Assembly: GCF_025398315.1 (NCBI RefSeq)
Contig: NZ_JAODOQ010000001.1
Coordinates: forward strand, 1,178,001-1,242,000
Length of the DNA: 64,000 nt
Source: Shewanella phaeophyticola
GTDB taxonomy: Bacteria; Pseudomonadota; Gammaproteobacteria; Enterobacterales; Shewanellaceae
Direction of reading: 5' to 3'
Each line of letters starts with the position of its first letter. Within the stretch, counting starts at the first letter, position 1. Below, piece by piece: positions 9,899 to 19,785 of this stretch. The notes below the pieces were generated by a model. That model saw nothing but the letters and a program-made list of their open reading frames with translations, did not search any database and was not told where the DNA came from. The translations under genes were made by a program, and so were the position numbers.

Positions 9899-11092
9899 AT
9901 GAAAGAGTCGGTCGAAACAAATAATGTCATTAAACTACCAATGGATAAACTTGCCTTAGGGATGTTTATTATTGCAGTTGACCGACGACAGCAAAAAGTG
10001 GCTGTCAATCAGCCAGGGCAAATTAAGCATCGTGACACCATTATCAAACTACGCAAAAACAACATTGCGTATGTGTGGGTGGATATTGATCGCTCATCAG
10101 ATACCTGCGGCTTAAAAAAATATGTTAAGCCTAATGGATTATCTAATCCATTAGCAAAAAAAGCATCTTTTACAATAGACGAGCAACACGTTAAAGCCAA
10201 AAAATTGCTGTCTGAAGCTAAAAACTTGATACAAAAAGTGATGACGGATACTTATGAAGGTAGAAACCTTGACGTTGGCGACTTCGAACCTGTTGTCGAG
10301 AAATTAATTGAGTGCGCGATTAATGATACCGATGCATTTAGGTGTATTGCAGCGCTGCGCACAAAAGATGCTTATTTGTTAGAACATTCGATTAACGTCG
10401 CTTTTTTATTAGTGACCTTTGGCCACCACCTTAAACTTGATATCAACACCTTGAAACAACTGGCTATTGGTGGAATGTTGCATGACATTGGCAAGATTTA
10501 TATTGATGATGAAATTCTTCATAAACCCGAAAAGCTAACCGTGGAAGAGTTTGAATATATCAAGCTTCATCAAGTGTTTGCTAGAGACATTTTAGAAGAC
10601 ACAGTCGGACTGACTCAAATGAGCATTGATGTATGTTTAATGCATCATGAAAAGCTCGATGGAACAGGTTACCCGGAAGGATTAATGGGTGTGCAGCTAC
10701 CACTCCATGGCCGAATGGGCTGTATTGTTGATATTTTTGACGCGTTAACGGCATCACGTTGTTATAAAGAAGCGATGAGTACAGCTGCAGCGTTTAAAAT
10801 ATTGATTAGCTTAACGCCAGCTCATTTAGACCATTCATTAGTGTACGAGTTTATTCGTTGCATCGGTGTCTATCCGGTTGGCTCATTAGTGTTATTATCA
10901 AATGAGCATGTGGGTGTGGTTTGGCAGGCTAAAAACCGTGATGTATTGCATCCTATTGTTAAATGTTTTTATTCTTTAAAGCATAAGCATTATATCGACG
11001 TTACCATGATTGATTTATTAAAATCTGATGTTTACATTGAACGAGGCGTGTCGCCAAGGAGTTTAGAAATTGACCCAAGCCCTTTTTATTAA
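9899..11092 (+). CDS. DUF3391/HD-GYP cyclic-di-GMP phosphodiesterase-type protein
   Basis: A 397-residue cytosolic protein. The N-terminal DUF3391 module (residues about 10-115) begins with the typical 'I-L-xxLxLGMFI' pattern. The HD-GYP domain (about 145-345) has HDIGK at H195-D196, HHEKLDGTGYP at 249-259 and a conserved DIFDALTA segment. Families of this type hydrolyse cyclic-di-GMP to GMP or pGpG and often influence motility and biofilm. No receiver domain is present, so it is not a direct two-component target. The ATG at 9899 has AGGG about 10 bp upstream. It stands alone as a single gene. Confidence 0.88.
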   Translation: MKESVETNNVIKLPMDKLALGMFIIAVDRRQQKVAVNQPGQIKHRDTIIKLRKNNIAYVWVDIDRSSDTCGLKKYVKPNGLSNPLAKKASFTIDEQHVKAKKLLSEAKNLIQKVMTDTYEGRNLDVGDFEPVVEKLIECAINDTDAFRCIAALRTKDAYLLEHSINVAFLLVTFGHHLKLDINTLKQLAIGGMLHDIGKIYIDDEILHKPEKLTVEEFEYIKLHQVFARDILEDTVGLTQMSIDVCLMHHEKLDGTGYPEGLMGVQLPLHGRMGCIVDIFDALTASRCYKEAMSTAAAFKILISLTPAHLDHSLVYEFIRCIGVYPVGSLVLLSNEHVGVVWQAKNRDVLHPIVKCFYSLKHKHYIDVTMIDLLKSDVYIERGVSPRSLEIDPSPFY

Positions 11093-11263
11093 GGCTTATC
11101 GTACCATTAACCTTGTCTCGCTAACCCTATAAGCCCAAAACCGTTGCTGTTCATCCCTTTGCTGTTTTTTGTGCCTAATGCTGGCATTTTACATTGTGCT
11201 TTTAATCAATACATTCGCTCACATCATCCTAGAGGGGATGTGAGTGAATATGTATAAGCACAA

Positions 11264-12199
11264 TTATGGCTTGGTCGTTCCAAACATAAACTCTAACGGG
11301 ATATGCAAGCGCTTAGCCCAGGCGTTTTCTGTGTGATCAGCTCCTGGAAAATACAGGCTTCGCCACTGATTTTTAGGGTATTGTTGTTCAATAAAGATCT
11401 TATCGATTTGTTTTTGTAACTCTGGGTACATGGCATCAAGAGTACTGTCACCATAATCAAAATAGACTTTTTGATTACTCAGTTTATGCAAATTGGCCGC
11501 GATATACTGTTGAAATACTGGAAACACATCATCTTCGGCACTAAAAGTCCCAGGCCAATGAGTCGACATATTAATCGCGCCCGCAAATTGGTCAGGGTAA
11601 TTTAATAGGGTGTACCATGAAATTAGCCCGCCCATGCTTGAGCCGCCTAAATAACGATGTTGCGCCTCTTTGTTGACGGGGTAGTTGGCCTCAATGTAAG
11701 GGATGACTTCTTTGACTAAAAATAGGCTGTAGTTATCTGAATACACCTTAGATGCAAATAATGGGTGATCGGCGTACTTTTCAATTTTATACAAGGCTTG
11801 TTGTTGTGATGGTGAGAAACGTTCAAACGGTTGCTGTGGGAAAAACTCACTGTGGCGATTTTCGACCGCATTAGGAATACCGACCACAATAAATGGGCGG
11901 ATTTTTCCTTGTTCAATCAGCTCGCCAGCGACTTCATCGACTCGCCACTCTTGCTTATTCCAAGTACTATTTGCATCAAATAACATACGGCCATCGTGCA
12001 TGTAAAGCACGTCATACTGGCTTTGTTTGTTATACCCTGGCGGTAACCAAACGCTTAAAAACCTGTCTTTTACATAGGTAGACTTAAATGGCTGAACGGT
12101 TTCGATTTGACCTTTACTGACAATCAAAGATGGTGCATCAGCATTAGCTGGAGCGGATAAAAAAAGCGACAAGCTAAATAATAAAATCACGAATCTCAT
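11264..12199 (-). CDS. Secreted alpha/beta-hydrolase, putative esterase (esterase D/Fes-like)
   Basis: A 311-residue protein with a clear signal peptide (hydrophobic residues 3-15, cleavage near ANA-D), so it is probably periplasmic. The fold is that of the putative-esterase family: SVWLPPGY early strand, LYMHDG, the nucleophile elbow GGSSMGG with S188 as the likely catalytic Ser, and a C-terminal GADHTE with H289 as the likely catalytic His. An Asp in FDYGDSTLD completes a plausible triad. Related enzymes cleave ester-linked siderophores (IroE/Fes) or carbohydrate esters; the substrate here cannot be named. It is a single gene, and an 81-bp-scale spacer separates it from the preceding HD-GYP gene. 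Confidence 0.75.
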   Translation of the reverse strand: MRFVILLFSLSLFLSAPANADAPSLIVSKGQIETVQPFKSTYVKDRFLSVWLPPGYNKQSQYDVLYMHDGRMLFDANSTWNKQEWRVDEVAGELIEQGKIRPFIVVGIPNAVENRHSEFFPQQPFERFSPSQQQALYKIEKYADHPLFASKVYSDNYSLFLVKEVIPYIEANYPVNKEAQHRYLGGSSMGGLISWYTLLNYPDQFAGAINMSTHWPGTFSAEDDVFPVFQQYIAANLHKLSNQKVYFDYGDSTLDAMYPELQKQIDKIFIEQQYPKNQWRSLYFPGADHTENAWAKRLHIPLEFMFGTTKP

Positions 12200-12462
12200 G
12201 GCTGAGCCTTATGTATCTAAAACATTATTTTTACATGCCATTATGTTAATTCAATGTGAATCCGTATGTATCGCTAAGTATTAACAAAAGTATTTACGAT
12301 TGACGCGGTCATCGTCGCACTAGGCATATATAATAATGATCATTAGGACTTTGAGAAGCTAAGTTACAAGTTAATACTACAACGGGTTCATTTAAACGGG
12401 TATATCATTCATAGCCATGCCATACTCACGTAGGAGCTTTAGCTGGATTTATTCAATGTATA

Positions 12463-12507
12463 AAAACAAAACCCCGTATCAGCCATGCTAATACGGGGTT
12501 TTGTTTT
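12463..12507. terminator. Strong bidirectional rho-independent terminator
   Basis: A 17-bp perfect stem (AAAACAAAACCCCGTAT pairing with its complement) around an 11-nt loop, flanked by A and T runs on both sides. It lies just downstream of the leftward tRNA-Pro gene and ends that transcript. Confidence 0.85.
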
Positions 12508-12545
12508 ATCTATTATCAATAATGAATCGACATTAGATTTTAATT

Positions 12546-12622
12546 TGGTCGGTATGAGAGGATTCGAACCTCCGACCCCTGACACCCCATGACAGTGCGC
12601 TACCGGGCTGCGCTACATACCG
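12546..12622 (-). tRNA. tRNA-Pro (anticodon GGG)
   Basis: 77 nt including an encoded CCA. Read leftward it begins CGGTATGTAGCGCAGCCCGG and ends with CATACCGACCA. The acceptor stem CGGTATG pairs with CATACCG, the D-arm GCGC..GCGC is intact, and the T-arm has GGTTCGAATCC. The loop ATGGGGT places GGG at positions 34-36 after T33, so it reads CCC/CCU. It closely resembles E. coli proL. Confidence 0.93.
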
Positions 12623-12867
12623 AATGTTTGTTAATGCTTGGTTGATAAAAGCATTATAACTTAGCGAGTATTTAATACTGGGGTCACTAAGTGGATATGC
12701 ACTTTAGCAACTGTATTTGACTAGTGCAAGCTGTTAGTTATCGGTTCATTGTCGATTGACTATAAACTATCCAGCTGTAATGAAAAGCGTATTAATTCAA
12801 TGTTGTAACTTTACGTTCTAAAACATCAATGCTTTGACGTACACGTCATTATTGAGCATTGGTCGTG

Positions 12868-14659
12868 CTACTGATTGTAAAGCCTTCGACCTTCACGCAT
12901 GACTTGAATCAACTCTGGCGCGCTCATCTTCTTGTTTAAGCGTTTTTTATACTCTAAATCGTAAATTCGGTACTTACCAAAACGGTCAAGCACTGTTATT
13001 TCTGACTTTTGATAAATCGCAAAACGGCTACTGTCACCAATATACACCCAGGTTTCGCTGTTGGGCTCTAGCAAGCTACGCCCTGAGCTGTAATCAGTAC
13101 TTGGGTTGGTGCAACCTAATACCTGGCTGAGCAAAGTGGGGGCAATACCGTAATGACTTGTGCGGTAATTAATTTTATTTCCATGTCCGTCTGGCCAATG
13201 AATAATCAGCGGCACTTTAACATTACCAGGCGATAAATCGTTACGGGCATCGCTGGTGTTACTGGTAAAGACTTGACCATACGTGCCGGTAATCAAGACG
13301 ATAGTGTCATCACTGATGTTATCAAGCAAAATGGCAAGCTGCTGGTCGATAAAATTAAGCGACTGACGATATTGATTAAACAATACTTTTTGTGCCGGTT
13401 TTAGCGTCATTTGGGGCTTAATGGTTTGCACACCTAAAAAGCCTATTGGCGTGTCATAATCTTCTGGGGCAGTTAAGTTAACCAGCGCAAACCAAGGCTG
13501 TGTTTGGCCCGCTTGCCAAGCATTTACGGCATTGATGGTATTGATATCAGCATCTGCACTGCCATTATACCCAGCACTGGTGTGAATTTGCATGCCTTTA
13601 AACATGGCAACATTGTTGATGTCGTCATAAATTTTCGGGGCAAAAAACGCTTGTTGATAGCCTTGTTTACTGAGCTCGCTGGTTAATATTGGCGCTGTGC
13701 TGGTAAATTCTTTGCGATCGCTATAATTGCCTTGTAATCCGTACATTAAGGTAAACATGCTGGTGTCAAAATCAGTGCCGCCGCTAAAATGGTTACTAAA
13801 GCGCTGATTTTGATTACGGTATTGGGTTAAGTAAGGCATGGTGACACTGTCAACCATGTCTGTACGCAGGCTGTCTATGGTGATGAATAAAATGTTGGGT
13901 TGGCTATCAGAGTTGCATTGCAGTGGATTGATTGGATAGCTTAATTTACGTGATGTTGTCGAGCGAGCATCTGCTGATTGCATGCTGCTGTCAATGCCGT
14001 GATTTTCCATAAACGAGCGTGCTGTCGCAGGGTAAGACACAGGATAAGCGTCATCGAAACGGGTGACTTCGGTCATGTTGGTGGCGTCTGCCCAAATATG
14101 AAATAAGTGACTGCTGACGAAACAGACGCCAACAAATATCACCACGCGATTGCCCCATTGTTTTTTCTGAATCTTGTCGATGCGTTTCCACAAAAAGTTA
14201 GCCACTGTCAGTTCTACAAGCACGATGACGATAGGGGTAACAATGTATGAGGTGCTGTGCAGCAATGCGTTGAGGTCTTGCCAGGCTAAATCGAACGCAA
14301 AAGGGCTTAAATGAATACCGTAGTCGTCATAGATTATGGTGTCATACAGTAGAGTGTAGAGTCCGAGAGATGCAATTAAGGCGGCAAAGCCACGTAAAAT
14401 TTTAGAGTAGGGTAGCAGTAAAGTAATCGGGAAAATAAATATTAAGTAACCAATAAAGGCTAAAAAAGTAAAATGCCCTATGGTGCTGATGCTCAGGTAG
14501 TACCCAGCCGATAACGGTTTCTGGGTAGCCCACACTGCCAATATATCGAGCGCCAATTAGCATCGCCAATATGCCATTAAAAAAGGCAAACCAGTGACCC
14601 CAATTAACTAAGCGTGACACTTTGTCACGCGTCATTTGCTGCTTTTTGCGCTCGATCAT
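12868..14659 (-). pseudogene. yejM: PbgA/YejM-type inner-membrane protein, one frameshift
   Basis: Homologue of YejM/PbgA (LapC), the five-helix inner-membrane protein with a periplasmic sulfatase-like domain that controls LPS synthesis through LapB and LpxC. The N-terminal fragment (from 14659) has the DUF3413 start with VSRLVNWGHWFAFFN and GARYIGSVGYPETVIGW. The rest continues one frame over as YYLSISTIGHFTFLAF through the helices, then the sulfatase-like domain (NILFITIDSLRTDM, VPLIIHWPDGHGN). The break is near 14502-14506, where a GGG run (GGCTGGGTAC on the coding strand) appears to have one extra G. yejM is essential in E. coli, so a sequencing error or a very recent mutation is likely. 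It sits beside yejL and yejK, the usual order. Confidence 0.85.
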
Positions 14660-14742
14660 GTTTACTGGTATTCCTACGTTATTATCACAGACTAATTCAG
14701 TGTAACTGATTGTTAGCGTAGTGATAAATTTTATTTAGTTGA

Positions 14743-14955
14743 TTACTTAATCGACTGTGTTAACGCTTTGGCAAATTGCTCTGCAACTTGCTGGCGCGAC
14801 TCATTTGGGACTTTTTTGTCGAGTAAATGAGTTACACAGTTACCTAATACCATTAGGCTTAAATCGGTAGGAGCTTGGTGCTTAGCCAGTACAGCAAGCA
14901 TCTCGCTGATCAGTGCTTCAACTTGGGTGTTAGTGTATTTAGATTGAATTGCCAT
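14743..14955 (-). CDS. yejL: YejL family protein (DUF1414)
   Basis: A 70-residue, mostly helical cytosolic protein starting MAIQSKYTNTQVEALISEML, with the conserved LSLMVLGNCVTHLL centre and a C-terminal FAKALTQSIK. It matches the YejL/DUF1414 family in length and pattern; the function is unknown. It lies upstream of yejM on the same strand and divergent from yejK, an arrangement conserved in gammaproteobacteria. Confidence 0.88.
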   Translation of the reverse strand: MAIQSKYTNTQVEALISEMLAVLAKHQAPTDLSLMVLGNCVTHLLDKKVPNESRQQVAEQFAKALTQSIK

Positions 14956-15137
14956 AGTCAGAAAACTTCAATAAAGAATGAATTAGCTGCATATAATAAC
15001 GGATTTAGCGCTTTATCGCCTCAAGTTTTATTCGTGCTATGTGAGGAATATAGCAAACCCTTGTTCGATTTATACGGCGGGTCTGATATCATTCTTTTTA
15101 AAATTATCTTCAGCGACAGAATAGGTTAACAAGGCTT

Positions 15138-16166
15138 ATGGCGATTAGTATTGAGCAAGCAATTATTCACGAAATCTCTCAAGATGGTCAGGGGCAAATG
15201 CGCTGTCGTTTACGTCCACAACCGTTATTGAATACCAATGCTGTTGAAACCATGCTAGAAGAGTTACACCAGACTTATTCGGGTAAAGCGGGTAAAGGTT
15301 TTGGTTTTTTTGGTACTCACGGGGATGATGGCGAGGCCAATGATGAATTTGCGAATGCGTTAACCACTTATCGCAGTGGCGATTTAGGTTTTGTGGAGTT
15401 TAGTGGCCAAGCTAGCCAGTTATTACAACAAGAGTTAGCTAAATATGACTTTAGCCAGGGTGGCTTTTTGTTGATGTCATGCTACACAAGTATGACGAGC
15501 GACTATTTGTTTGTGGCATTATTAAGTGCTAAGTCATCGATGACAGTATTAGATGATATGGAGCTGTCGCAAAACAATCATTTAGATTTAAGTAATATTC
15601 AACTTGCCGCACGTATTGATTTAACTGAGTGGCAAGCGGACAAGAGTTCACGCAAGTATATTTCGTTTATTCGCGGCCGCGCCGGTCGTAAAGTGGCCGA
15701 TTTCTTTTTAGATTTTATGGGGTGCGTTGAAGGCGTTAATACTAAAGCGCAAAACAAAACGTTAATTCATGCGGTTGAAGATTTTGTTGCTGGCAGTGAA
15801 CTGACTAAAGATGAGCGTCAAGAGTGTCGTAATAAAGTGTTTGAGTATTGCTCTGAGCGCGCAGATTCTGGTGAAGTGATTGAGGTTAAAGATTTAGCCG
15901 ATGAGTTAGCAGACTCTGGCATGGATTCTTTTTATGACTTTGCCTGCGGCGGCAGTTATGAGTTAGATGAAGAGTTTCCTGCAGATAAAGCCAGTTTACG
16001 CAGTTTAAAGAAATTTTCGGGTACTGGTGGCGGTGTGACCTTAAGTTTTGACGGTGGTCATTTAGGTGAGCGCGTTATATACGATCCGGTGTCTGATACC
16101 ATTTTAATTAAAGGTGTGCCGGCAAATTTAAAAGATCAATTAGATCGACGTTTAAAAGGCGAGTAA
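15138..16166 (+). CDS. yejK: Nucleoid-associated protein YejK/NdpA
   Basis: A 342-residue cytosolic DNA-associated protein. It begins [20 protein letters not shown], with the conserved [10 protein letters not shown] and later [20 protein letters not shown], and ends with [14 protein letters not shown]. Length and motifs match E. coli YejK (335 residues). The family binds double-stranded DNA and interacts with topoisomerase IV in E. coli. The ATG at 15138 follows an AAGG seven bases upstream, and a good terminator follows the gene. Confidence 0.92.
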   Translation: MAISIEQAIIHEISQDGQGQMRCRLRPQPLLNTNAVETMLEELHQTYSGKAGKGFGFFGTHGDDGEANDEFANALTTYRSGDLGFVEFSGQASQLLQQELAKYDFSQGGFLLMSCYTSMTSDYLFVALLSAKSSMTVLDDMELSQNNHLDLSNIQLAARIDLTEWQADKSSRKYISFIRGRAGRKVADFFLDFMGCVEGVNTKAQNKTLIHAVEDFVAGSELTKDERQECRNKVFEYCSERADSGEVIEVKDLADELADSGMDSFYDFACGGSYELDEEFPADKASLRSLKKFSGTGGGVTLSFDGGHLGERVIYDPVSDTILIKGVPANLKDQLDRRLKGE

Positions 16167-16199
16167 TAATCGATTAACGGTTAATGTTATCGCCAAACT

Positions 16200-16224
16200 A
16201 GCGTCCTGTAAGGGCGCTTTTTTA
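16200..16224 (+). terminator. Rho-independent terminator after yejK
   Basis: Stem AGCGTCCT / AGGGCGCT (8 bp with one G-T pair) around a GTA loop, followed by a run of six T. It lies 34 bp after the yejK stop. Confidence 0.75.
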
Positions 16225-16377
16225 TATTGAATATTCGTTTTTTTACGCCAACGGGTACGATTATTCATTACAGATCAGTTTTTGCTTTTCATTACGCTTT
16301 AGTTGAGTAAACTAGCGCCAAATTTTGCACATTTTATGTTGTTAAGTTGAGTTGACTTAACACACTTTGGGGGAGCG

Positions 16378-17325
16378 ATGATCACAGCATACGCCTATCA
16401 AAATAGACAACTTGTGACCACTGAATTAAAAGTGGGTGACAATGTGCCAGAATCGACTTTGTGGTTAGATTTATTAAAACCGGATGATAAAGAGCGAGAC
16501 TGGTTGAGTTCGTTTTCTGCCGAAGAAGTGCCCGACGAAGAAGATATTAAAGAGATCGAGGCATCGACTCGTTTTTATCAAAACCAAGATGGTTTACACA
16601 TTAACTCATTATTCCCGCAACGTGTGAGCTCAGATGTACGTGCCGTAAACGTATCATTTAACTTACGTAAAGCATTTTTACTGACCATACGCGAAGAAGA
16701 TGTTGGCTTGATTAGACTATTGCGTAACTATTTACGTTTAGGCCGTTTAGACATCACCACGCCGCAAGGATTGTTGTTAGAGTTATTTAATCTAAAAGTA
16801 GATTACTTATCTGACTTAATTGAAGACGTGTATAGCGTGTTAGAAAATGTCGGCGAGCAAGTCTTTAATGACGAAGAGCTCGATGATGTGTTTAAGCTTA
16901 TTACACTGCAAGAAGATTCTAACGGTAAAATTCGTTTAAGTTTGCTCGATACCCAACGCTCGTTACGATACATGCAACGTTATTATCGTGAAAGTTTGTC
17001 GGATGAAAATTTAAAAGACATTCGTGAGATGCTGTCAGACATTGAATCTTTAATGCCTCACAGCCAATTTATTTTTGATAAGTTACAGTTTTTACTCGAT
17101 GCGGCGATGGGCTTTAGTGGTTTACAACAAAACAAGATTATTAAGATCTTTTCAGTATCTGCGGTGGTATTTTTACCGCCGACCCTAATTGCCAGTAGCT
17201 ATGGGATGAACTTTCATATTATGCCAGAGCTTGATTGGCGATTTGGGTATCCTATGGCGGTAGGGCTCATGTTAGCCAGTGCTGCCGGAACTTACTTTTT
17301 CTTTAAACGTAAAGGTTGGTTGTAA
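16378..17325 (+). CDS. corA: CorA-type divalent metal ion (Mg2+/Co2+) transporter
   Basis: A 315-residue CorA-family channel. It has a long acidic cytosolic domain (residues about 1-250), then two C-terminal membrane helices separated by the signature SYGMNF (GMN at 276-278) with the MPELDW periplasmic loop. It ends in the basic FKRKGWL tail typical of Mg2+/Co2+ CorA rather than ZntB. GGGGG precedes the ATG at 16378. The stop codon directly abuts a family A repeat, so this gene has no terminator of its own before the repeat. Confidence 0.88.
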   Translation: MITAYAYQNRQLVTTELKVGDNVPESTLWLDLLKPDDKERDWLSSFSAEEVPDEEDIKEIEASTRFYQNQDGLHINSLFPQRVSSDVRAVNVSFNLRKAFLLTIREEDVGLIRLLRNYLRLGRLDITTPQGLLLELFNLKVDYLSDLIEDVYSVLENVGEQVFNDEELDDVFKLITLQEDSNGKIRLSLLDTQRSLRYMQRYYRESLSDENLKDIREMLSDIESLMPHSQFIFDKLQFLLDAAMGFSGLQQNKIIKIFSVSAVVFLPPTLIASSYGMNFHIMPELDWRFGYPMAVGLMLASAAGTYFFFKRKGWL

Positions 17326-17634
17326 TACCAATTCCACTAATTATCTGGTCATTCAGCGGTAATTCTGTGCCTTCTAGGCAAGTAATAGGATTGTAGGCAT
17401 AGTTGCTCTCGGCAACTGCTCCTGCGTTGCTCTACCTCCTGCATCCATGCAGTCGTACGTCAAAATCCTATTAAGCAGCATAGAAGGCACAGAAACCCGC
17501 CTTGCAGGAGGCGCTCAGACTGTCCATTTCTTTGTTGCATTGCCTTAGAAGGGAATAACCATTATTTCAACAATGCGCCTCAAACTGAACAGTCTGAGCG
17601 ACTCTGATTGGTCACATAATTAATGGAAATGGTA
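17326..17634 (+). repeat. Family A repeat, copy 1 (309 bp, with internal insertion)
   Basis: It starts TACCAATTCCACTAATTA immediately after the corA stop and ends with the complement of TACCATTTCCATTAATTA. The two ends are therefore imperfect terminal inverted repeats of about 30 bp. There is no coding capacity. It is inverted relative to copies at 34757-35018 and 46084-46345, and carries about 47 extra bases containing GGCAACTGCTCCTGCGTTGC that the other two lack. The form is that of a non-autonomous miniature inverted-repeat element. Confidence 0.85.
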
Positions 17635-17662
17635 TAAAGCCTCTTTTACCGTTCAGGTTTAG

Positions 17663-17696
17663 CAAAAAGCCAGCTATTTAAATAGCTGGCTTTTTG
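17663..17696. terminator. Bidirectional terminator
   Basis: A near-perfect stem, AAAAAGCCAGCTATTT against its complement, flanked by A and T runs. It lies between the repeat and the 3' end of the leftward HD-GYP gene and can end transcription from both sides. Confidence 0.85.
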
Positions 17697-17724
17697 TTAT
17701 TACTTTTGTTCAACATCAACCCGG

Positions 17725-18972
17725 TTAATTAGCGCCTATACCGAAGCTGATTTTATCTCTTGGACTAAGATAAGCATGAATCTTTTTAGGTAATGCCGCA
17801 GCGGGTAAGCTACGAACTATGCTCATATTATGATTTTGTAAGCTGACAATGGGCGCTTGGTCTTTAGGCACGAGTTGATCGTAAACAATCACGTTAGGGT
17901 AGAGTAATTGCTGTAAATTGACAGACATGACCATAGCAAATTGACCACTCGACAATTCGATAATGCTCCCAGGTGGGTAAATACCTAACATTTTAATCAG
18001 CTTACTTACGTATTCGTTATTGAGTTTGTTATTGTAATTTTTGTATAGCATTCCCAGAGCGACACTCGGTGGCTTGGCTTTAACTTGGTTGGTGCCATTA
18101 CACAATATGTCGTACTCGTTCACTACTGCAATTAATTGCGACATTTTGTCAAGTTTGTCAGCCTTAAGCCCTTGTGGGAATCCACTGCCATCTAAAAATT
18201 CGTGATGATTGGCGATCAACGGCTTCGCTTCTTCAGGAAAGCTGTCGGCTAATTTTAGGAAGTTAATACTCATCAATGGGTGTTGTTTGATAAAGTTTTC
18301 TTCTGGCACAGATAATGGCACACGTTTATTGAGGATCGTGCTCGGCACTTTGAGTTTGCCTATGTCATGAAATAAGGCTCCAATACCAATGGTTTCAACT
18401 TCTTCGCGGCTCCAACCAAGTTCCTTAGCCATTAGCATGCAAAGCATCGCGACATTCAGTGAATGATGATAAATATGCTCTTCATTTTTCGCATCGCTCA
18501 TTAAATGTAGCGCAAGATTATCGGTATTGAGCAGCATATTAGTGAGATTGCTGATGAGATCTTTTGCTTCTGTCACGGCATTGAGTGGCCGGCTACTGAC
18601 TTTAGATACCATAGAGCGCATCATGGCGACTGAGCGGTCAAATTGTTGTTCGGTTTTCTTTAGGTCACGTTTGAGTTTTTGTTGCTCGTTTATTTTTGCT
18701 GACTTGTCGCTGAGCATTTGCTCTTTAAGGGCATTAAGATCTTCTTCGTTGTGAGCTTGTTGTGATTTATCTGAGGTAACGGGCTCTATATCGCTTTTTT
18801 CAGGGTCAATAAATACGTCTTTGAGGCCTAATCCTTTGATTAGCTCAATTTGAGCGGTATTTTTTATTTTAAAGCTGCTGAACAAAAATGGATGATCTTT
18901 CCAAGAGATAGGCAGACGAATAAAGGTACCGACTTCAAGTTGTTCGACAGTGACTTTTTGGTTTTTTTTCAT
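17725..18972 (-). CDS. DUF3391/HD-GYP family protein with GFP variant motif
   Basis: A 415-residue cytosolic protein. The DUF3391-type N-terminus (EQLEVGTFIRLPI, about 9-60) is followed by a charged, Lys/Glu-rich segment (about 70-112) likely to form a coiled coil, then an HD-GYP domain (about 140-350) with FHDIGK at H202-D203 and HHEFLDGSGFP at 256-266. The third motif residue is Phe (G-F-P) rather than Tyr, so activity is likely but not certain. It is the third HD-GYP protein in 13 kb. It is transcribed alone, toward a strong terminator; the ATG at 18972 is the first available. Confidence 0.85.
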   Translation of the reverse strand: MKKNQKVTVEQLEVGTFIRLPISWKDHPFLFSSFKIKNTAQIELIKGLGLKDVFIDPEKSDIEPVTSDKSQQAHNEEDLNALKEQMLSDKSAKINEQQKLKRDLKKTEQQFDRSVAMMRSMVSKVSSRPLNAVTEAKDLISNLTNMLLNTDNLALHLMSDAKNEEHIYHHSLNVAMLCMLMAKELGWSREEVETIGIGALFHDIGKLKVPSTILNKRVPLSVPEENFIKQHPLMSINFLKLADSFPEEAKPLIANHHEFLDGSGFPQGLKADKLDKMSQLIAVVNEYDILCNGTNQVKAKPPSVALGMLYKNYNNKLNNEYVSKLIKMLGIYPPGSIIELSSGQFAMVMSVNLQQLLYPNVIVYDQLVPKDQAPIVSLQNHNMSIVRSLPAAALPKKIHAYLSPRDKISFGIGAN

Positions 18973-19090
18973 ATTTTAATGGATTGTTACCCTACAGAAC
19001 AACAAACGATGTGCGGCTTTAGCCTTTACAGATGCTTTGCTGGCATGGCAGCATAATACTACAAACTCACATGGAACAGTTATCTTAACG

Positions 19091-19785
19091 ATGGATTTTA
19101 TTGAAGTATATCCCAATGCAATAAGCGATGATTTATGTGACCGCTTAATTGCTGCATTTAATGCACACCCAAATGTGTACCTGGCCAAACCGGTTTTGGC
19201 GTTGATAATGATAAAAAACGCAGCCGAGATTTAATGTTAGATGCTTTTGCTGATTTAGCGGATTTAAAAAATGAGCTTTTGGCTGCGACGTTCACACACA
19301 TGACGGATTATTTTACTCAATATTCATTGGCATTAATGGGTGCGGTGTCAGTTCAAGTTACTGATGAGCAAGGAAAACCACAAACCTTAACTCCTGATAA
19401 CTTTGCAGCTTTGGGTAAACCGCGCGCGTCAACGTTAACTAAATATTTGTACCGCAGTGGTACGATAAATGTTCAGCATTACCAACAAGGAGTAGGCGGT
19501 TATCCGCATTGGCACTCTGAGCAGTTCCCACAAAATGGCCATAACGAAGCTTTACACCGCGTGGTGTTGTATATGTTTTACCTTAACGATGTGCCAGAGG
19601 GCGGTGAAACTGAATTTTACTACCAACAACGTAAAATCAGTCCTAAGAAAGGCACTTTGGTGATTGCACCTGCAGGATTTACTCATAGTCATCGTGGTAA
19701 TGTGCCATTGAGCAACGATAAATATATCGCGACTTCCTGGGCGATGTTTAATCGTGCCGAGCAGTTATACGCGCCACTGAGCTAA
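19091..19785 (+). pseudogene. 2OG-Fe(II) oxygenase (prolyl-4-hydroxylase superfamily), one frameshift
   Basis: The frame begins MDFIEVYPNAISDDLCDRLI at 19091 and continues in another frame as PGQTGFGVDNDKKRSRDLML. One base has been lost near 19175-19179 (GTGTACCT), leaving about 230 codons in all. The C-terminal half has the jelly-roll iron site: HWHSEQFP with His and Glu (an HxE version of the usual HxD), GGETEFYY, and HSHRG supplying the distal His, followed by NDKYIATSW. Members hydroxylate protein or small-molecule substrates using 2-oxoglutarate and O2. Its stop overlaps the 3' end of the convergent kinase gene by four bases. Either a sequence error or a recent mutation. Confidence 0.8.

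Noticed and set aside
11218..11244. Hairpin CTCACATC/GATGTGAG between the HD-GYP and esterase genes
   Set aside because: No T run on either side, so not a convincing terminator; no other role evident.
12334..12345. Palindrome TAATGATCATTA upstream of the esterase gene
   Set aside because: Resembles half of a Fur box but lacks the 19-bp pattern and is more than 130 bp from the start codon.
19091..19785. PiuC-type iron-uptake hydroxylase because of the nearby siderophore receptor
   Set aside because: The sequence has the WHSEQFP/HSHRG layout of a different 2OG oxygenase subgroup, and the receptor lies 17 kb away.
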